From RGIG5579 sp045602025 (GTDB lineage Bacteria; Bacillota; Clostridia; Oscillospirales; SIG627): a stretch of 64,000 nucleotides of DNA. The notes beneath the pieces are model-generated. The model was not told where the DNA came from and ran no database searches. It saw nothing but the letters and a program-made list of their open reading frames with translations. The DNA lies in contig JAZSAT010000004.1 of NCBI GenBank assembly GCA_045602025.1, positions 16,495-80,494 on the forward strand, given 5' to 3'. Each line of letters starts with the position of its first letter. The stretch's first letter is position 1. The translations under genes were made by a program, and so were the position numbers. Below are positions 61,323 to 64,000 of this stretch, one piece after another.

Positions 61323-61637
61323 ATGAGTGACAAAACCAGAAAAAAAATCAGCAATCTCTTCTTTGTGCTCGCGGCAGTAAGCGGACTGATCGCATTGTTT
61401 ATGCAAATAATGGATATTGGTTTCAGTGTACAAAGAGTTGCCTTTACTTTTGGAATTGAAATTTTTGCAATTTTAGGATTACTTTTCAGATTAAAAGACA
61501 TCCTTAAATGGCGTGGTAAAATGCTGATGCAAGGCATTCAAGAAGCAAAAGCTGAAAAATACTGCAGTAAATGCGGCAAAGCTCTTAATAAGGACGATAC
61601 CTTCTGTTCCGGTTGTGGCAGCAAAATTGAAAATTAA
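61323..61637 (+). CDS. Small membrane protein with C-terminal zinc ribbon
   Basis: 104 aa. Two membrane helices (about 9-27 and 38-57), then a zinc ribbon YCSKCGKAL...FCSGCGSKI. ATG at 61323 with AAAGGG 8 bp before. Function unknown; such proteins are common in Clostridia. Own strong promoter. Confidence 0.75.
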   Translation: MSDKTRKKISNLFFVLAAVSGLIALFMQIMDIGFSVQRVAFTFGIEIFAILGLLFRLKDILKWRGKMLMQGIQEAKAEKYCSKCGKALNKDDTFCSGCGSKIEN

Positions 61638-61749
61638 ATCCATAACAAGCTTTCCTCTGCAGCTTAACCGCCTCACGGCCACCATATAAATTATTATACC
61701 CTTTTATAGAGCCCGGTGTCCTCAATGGCCTGCTAAAATTTCAAATAAC

Positions 61750-61780
61750 AAATCCCCTCGGAATCATCCGAGGGGATTTA
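61750..61780. terminator. Intrinsic terminator
   Basis: AAATCCCCTCGG/CCGAGGGGATTT perfect hairpin, 113 bp after the zinc-ribbon gene. Confidence 0.75.
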
Positions 61781-61799
61781 TCTGCGTGTCACGCTAATC

Positions 61800-62037
61800 C
61801 TACAGTCTGTGTAGGGCAGGGGCTCACCTCCTACCGTAGGGGCCGACCTCCCGGGCGGTCCGTATATCAAAAATGGCATTTGTTTTTACAAATGCCTACC
61901 ATAACATTTTTCCTTTAGGAAAAATATATCACATCACGAAGTGATATATCACATTCCGAAGGAATATATCGCTCGCCCGAAGGGCGAATATAACTGAGGC
62001 GCACTTCCTTACGGAGTGCGCCTCTTCGGGTGCTTTT
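61800..62037. repeat. String of short palindromes (REP-like) between the zinc-ribbon gene and the FGGY kinase
   Basis: The 61638-62037 gap has no gene. It holds GGCATTTG/CAAATGCC, TTTTTCC/GGAAAAA, ATATATCAC..GTGATATAT, ATTCCGAAGGAAT, CGCCCGAAGGGCG and GAGGCGCAC..GTGCGCCTC in tandem, preceded by a GC-rich tract with CCGTAGGGGCCGACC. Similar strings are frequent between genes in gut Clostridia (recollection, not checked). Confidence 0.65.
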
Positions 62038-63618
62038 TTACAAATTTTCAACCGCTGTGCGCTCAGCAAGGAGCAGTTTTTTGTAAGTTTCCATATAAGA
62101 AGAAAATCCCTTCACGGTGTCTTCATCTGCTTGGGTTACCTTCATTTCCATATTTTTAAAGGCCACCCTATCCAGATAATCCTCTAATGTCTCGCCATTA
62201 TCACGATTCTTTGCAAACAGAGCTAAAAGCGCAATGCCCCAGGCACCGCCCTCCCCTGCATGATTCATAGTTGCCACCTTGGAGGAAACCGCAGCGGAAA
62301 CTACCTTTGCCGTAAAATCGGACTTAAAGAGTCCGCCGTGCCCCATCATACATTCAATCTTAATATTCTCACCCTCAAGGATCCTAATACCAAGATTCAC
62401 CGTTGCAAAAGCAGAATAAACCATTGCTCTGGAAAAATTTGCCAGGGTAAATCGGCTGTCAGGCGTGCGTGCGATCAAGGGTCTTCCCGAACAAAAGCCC
62501 GTAATATGCTCGCCGGAAAGGTAATTACAGCAAACAACACCGCCGCAGTCCCCTTCTGCCTTCTCTGCTGCACAAAACATTTGAGAAAGCACCTTGCCGC
62601 GATCTGCTTCCCCTTGCAGCGCCGCGCTTAATTCTCCGAACAGATCCGCAAAAGCATTTAATTCACTGGAGCAATTGTTGCAATGTACCATTGCTACATG
62701 TGCACCGGAGGGCGTTGCCACCACATCAATTTCAGGATAATAGCGGGTAAGCTTGTTTTTTAGTACGATCATCACAAAAACAGAGGTTCCCGCGGAAATA
62801 TTGCCGGTCAAGGGGCGCACGCTGCCTGTTGCCACCATACCGGTACCCGCATCCCCCTCGGGAGGGCACATAAGCACACCCGGGAGAAGATCCCCCTCCG
62901 GATCCAAAAGCTTTGCACCTTCGGGAGAAAGTCTGCCCGCTTCTTCTCCTGCAAATAAAGGAAGAGGTAAAATATCTTCTAATCGATAGCCAATCTTCTT
63001 TTGTGCCATAAGGCCGTTTATTTTTTCCAGCATCACAGGGTCATACTTTGCTTCCCCTGCCACCGTGGGGAACATACCCGAGGCATCACCCACACCGATC
63101 ACGAATTCGCCCGACAATAAATAATGTACATAAGCGGATAAAGTCATCATTTTTTTGATCTTGGGAATAAATTCTTTCCCATCCAGCACCTGCTGCCAGA
63201 AATGGGCAATGCTCCAACGCTGTGGAATGTTAAACGCAAACAGCTCCGCTAATTCCTTTGCAGCGGCATCCGTATTGGTATTGCGCCAGGTTCTGAAAGG
63301 CGCAAGGAGCCTGTCTTCTTCATCAAGAGCGATCAGGCCGTGCATCATAGCAGAAATACCAAAGGAGGAGATTTTTTTCAAAGGAATACCGTATTTTTTC
63401 TTTACATCCTCTTTTAACGATGCATAGGATGCCTGCAAGCCATATCTGACATCCTCCAAGTGATAGGTCCAGATCCCATCCTCATAAATATTCTCCCAAT
63501 CGTGGGTACCGATCGCCAAAATATTGGCATCATCATCGATCAAAACCGCCTTGATCCTGGTAGAACCCAGCTCAATTCCAAGACTGCACTGACCATTTTC
63601 GATCTTTTCCCGATTCAT
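62038..63618 (-). CDS. FGGY-family carbohydrate kinase
   Basis: 526 aa. N-terminal actin-like half with ELGSTRIKAVLID and FGISAMMHGLIAL, and the C-terminal half with GTSVFV, GEGGAWGIALLAL. Phosphorylates a ketose or polyol with ATP; substrate not assignable (xylulose, ribulose and others are used by the family). Monocistronic here. Confidence 0.85.
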   Translation of the reverse strand: MNREKIENGQCSLGIELGSTRIKAVLIDDDANILAIGTHDWENIYEDGIWTYHLEDVRYGLQASYASLKEDVKKKYGIPLKKISSFGISAMMHGLIALDEEDRLLAPFRTWRNTNTDAAAKELAELFAFNIPQRWSIAHFWQQVLDGKEFIPKIKKMMTLSAYVHYLLSGEFVIGVGDASGMFPTVAGEAKYDPVMLEKINGLMAQKKIGYRLEDILPLPLFAGEEAGRLSPEGAKLLDPEGDLLPGVLMCPPEGDAGTGMVATGSVRPLTGNISAGTSVFVMIVLKNKLTRYYPEIDVVATPSGAHVAMVHCNNCSSELNAFADLFGELSAALQGEADRGKVLSQMFCAAEKAEGDCGGVVCCNYLSGEHITGFCSGRPLIARTPDSRFTLANFSRAMVYSAFATVNLGIRILEGENIKIECMMGHGGLFKSDFTAKVVSAAVSSKVATMNHAGEGGAWGIALLALFAKNRDNGETLEDYLDRVAFKNMEMKVTQADEDTVKGFSSYMETYKKLLLAERTAVENL

Positions 63619-63716
63619 TTCTCTACCCTCTAAAATTCATTAAAGTTTATAAAAAGTATATCATACCAAAGAACCACGAGCAAGAAAATTCGAAAAATTT
63701 CTCTTATAAAAAATAA

Positions 63717-63800
63717 AAAAGCCCTTTGCATAAGCAAAAGACTTCCTAATATATGAATAAAGGCAAAAGAAAAACCTCGATTCGAAAGGAATCGAGGCTT
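63717..63800 (-). terminator. Two tandem terminators after 5S rRNA
   Basis: First CCTCGATTC/GAATCGAGG then TTTTC; second AGTCTTTTGC/GCAAAGGGCT then TTTTTT, both on the minus strand. Confidence 0.8.
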
Positions 63801-63806
63801 CTTTGT

Positions 63807-63922
63807 GTCAGCGACGACCTATCTTCCCAAGACCCTTCGGTCTAAGTATTGTCGGCATAACGAAGCTTAACTACCGTGTTCGGAATGGGAACGGGTGTAC
63901 CCTTCGCAACAAAGACACTGAC
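63807..63922 (-). rRNA. 5S ribosomal RNA
   Basis: Reading the minus strand gives CACCCGTTCCCATTCCGAAC, then ACGGTAGTTAAG and TGGGAAGATAGG, the conserved 5S core. Helix I pairs GTCAGTGTC at the 5' end with GTCGCTGAC at the 3' end; 116 nt. The 5' end directly abuts the CCA end of the tRNA gene upstream. End coordinates are good to a few bases. Confidence 0.9.
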
Positions 63923-63998
63923 TGGTGCACCTTCAGGGATTCGAACCCGGGACCCACTGATTAAGAGTCAGTTGCTCTACCAACTGAGCTAAAGGTGC
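63923..63998 (-). tRNA. tRNA-Lys (anticodon CTT)
   Basis: Minus-strand cloverleaf: acceptor GCACCTT/AAGGTGC, D arm AGCTCAGTTGGTAGAGC, anticodon stem CTGA/TCAG with loop CTCTTAA (anticodon CTT), T arm GGGTTCGAATCCC, encoded CCA. 76 nt; lies just upstream of the 5S gene. Confidence 0.95.
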
Positions 63999-64000
63999 AT

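Noticed and set aside
61868..62030. CRISPR array
   Set aside because: Units differ in stem sequence and spacing, there are no constant direct repeats with unique spacers and no cas genes.

Overview
The window comes from an anaerobic, probably spore-forming Clostridia-type Firmicute (moderate GC, strong AAGGAG ribosome binding sites). The evidence is a SpoIVB peptidase, a flavodiiron protein with a rubredoxin, a long-form PPi-dependent phosphofructokinase, a RelQ-type alarmone synthetase, many AraC regulators beside carbohydrate genes, and T-rich intrinsic terminators at most gene ends. I infer the Oscillospirales/Christensenellales neighbourhood; no 16S rRNA is present to confirm it.

Layout. 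1-11 kb: the tail of a truncated gene, two small transporters, a lipoprotein, then a two-component system followed by two proteins that look like enzymes without catalytic residues (an HtrA-like and a DapL-like protein), then divergent hom and thrC. 10.98-19.22 kb: a segment bounded by a 28-bp direct repeat of the thrC 3' end. It carries a tyrosine recombinase, a 253-bp invertible promoter cassette, an unlisted 54-aa peptide gene and two large secreted proteins sharing cohesin-like domains, one of which also has a dockerin. The promoter currently points away from the secreted-protein genes, so I read the operon as phase-OFF. 19.5-31 kb: rubredoxin, flavodiiron protein, DUF4432 protein, MFS transporter and beta-helix protein in one run; upp-uraA; a domain-swapped GH3 enzyme; a functional HtrA. 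31-35 kb: SpoIVB, a ceramidase-like secreted protein and a quinone oxidoreductase.

35.5-63.6 kb is mainly carbohydrate catabolism. Three blocks each have a divergent AraC-type regulator: epimerase/lactonase-like/dehydratase/SDR/GH5-like; SGNH esterase/DMT permease/unknown glycosidase-like/GH28/isomerase/RelQ; and dehydratase/SDR. Between them lie a Liv-type ABC transporter and PPi-PFK; an FGGY kinase closes the region. The inferred theme is plant-polysaccharide (pectin-like) breakdown and aldonate/uronate use. The window ends with a 5S rRNA gene directly abutting tRNA-Lys(CTT).

Noncoding features of note are repeat families that sit exactly at gene stop codons: a 131-146 bp MITE-like element (three copies), a 150-bp imperfect palindrome (two copies) and a 50-bp element (two copies). 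The most interesting system is the invertible promoter plus recombinase plus surface-protein operon inside the thrC-bounded element.
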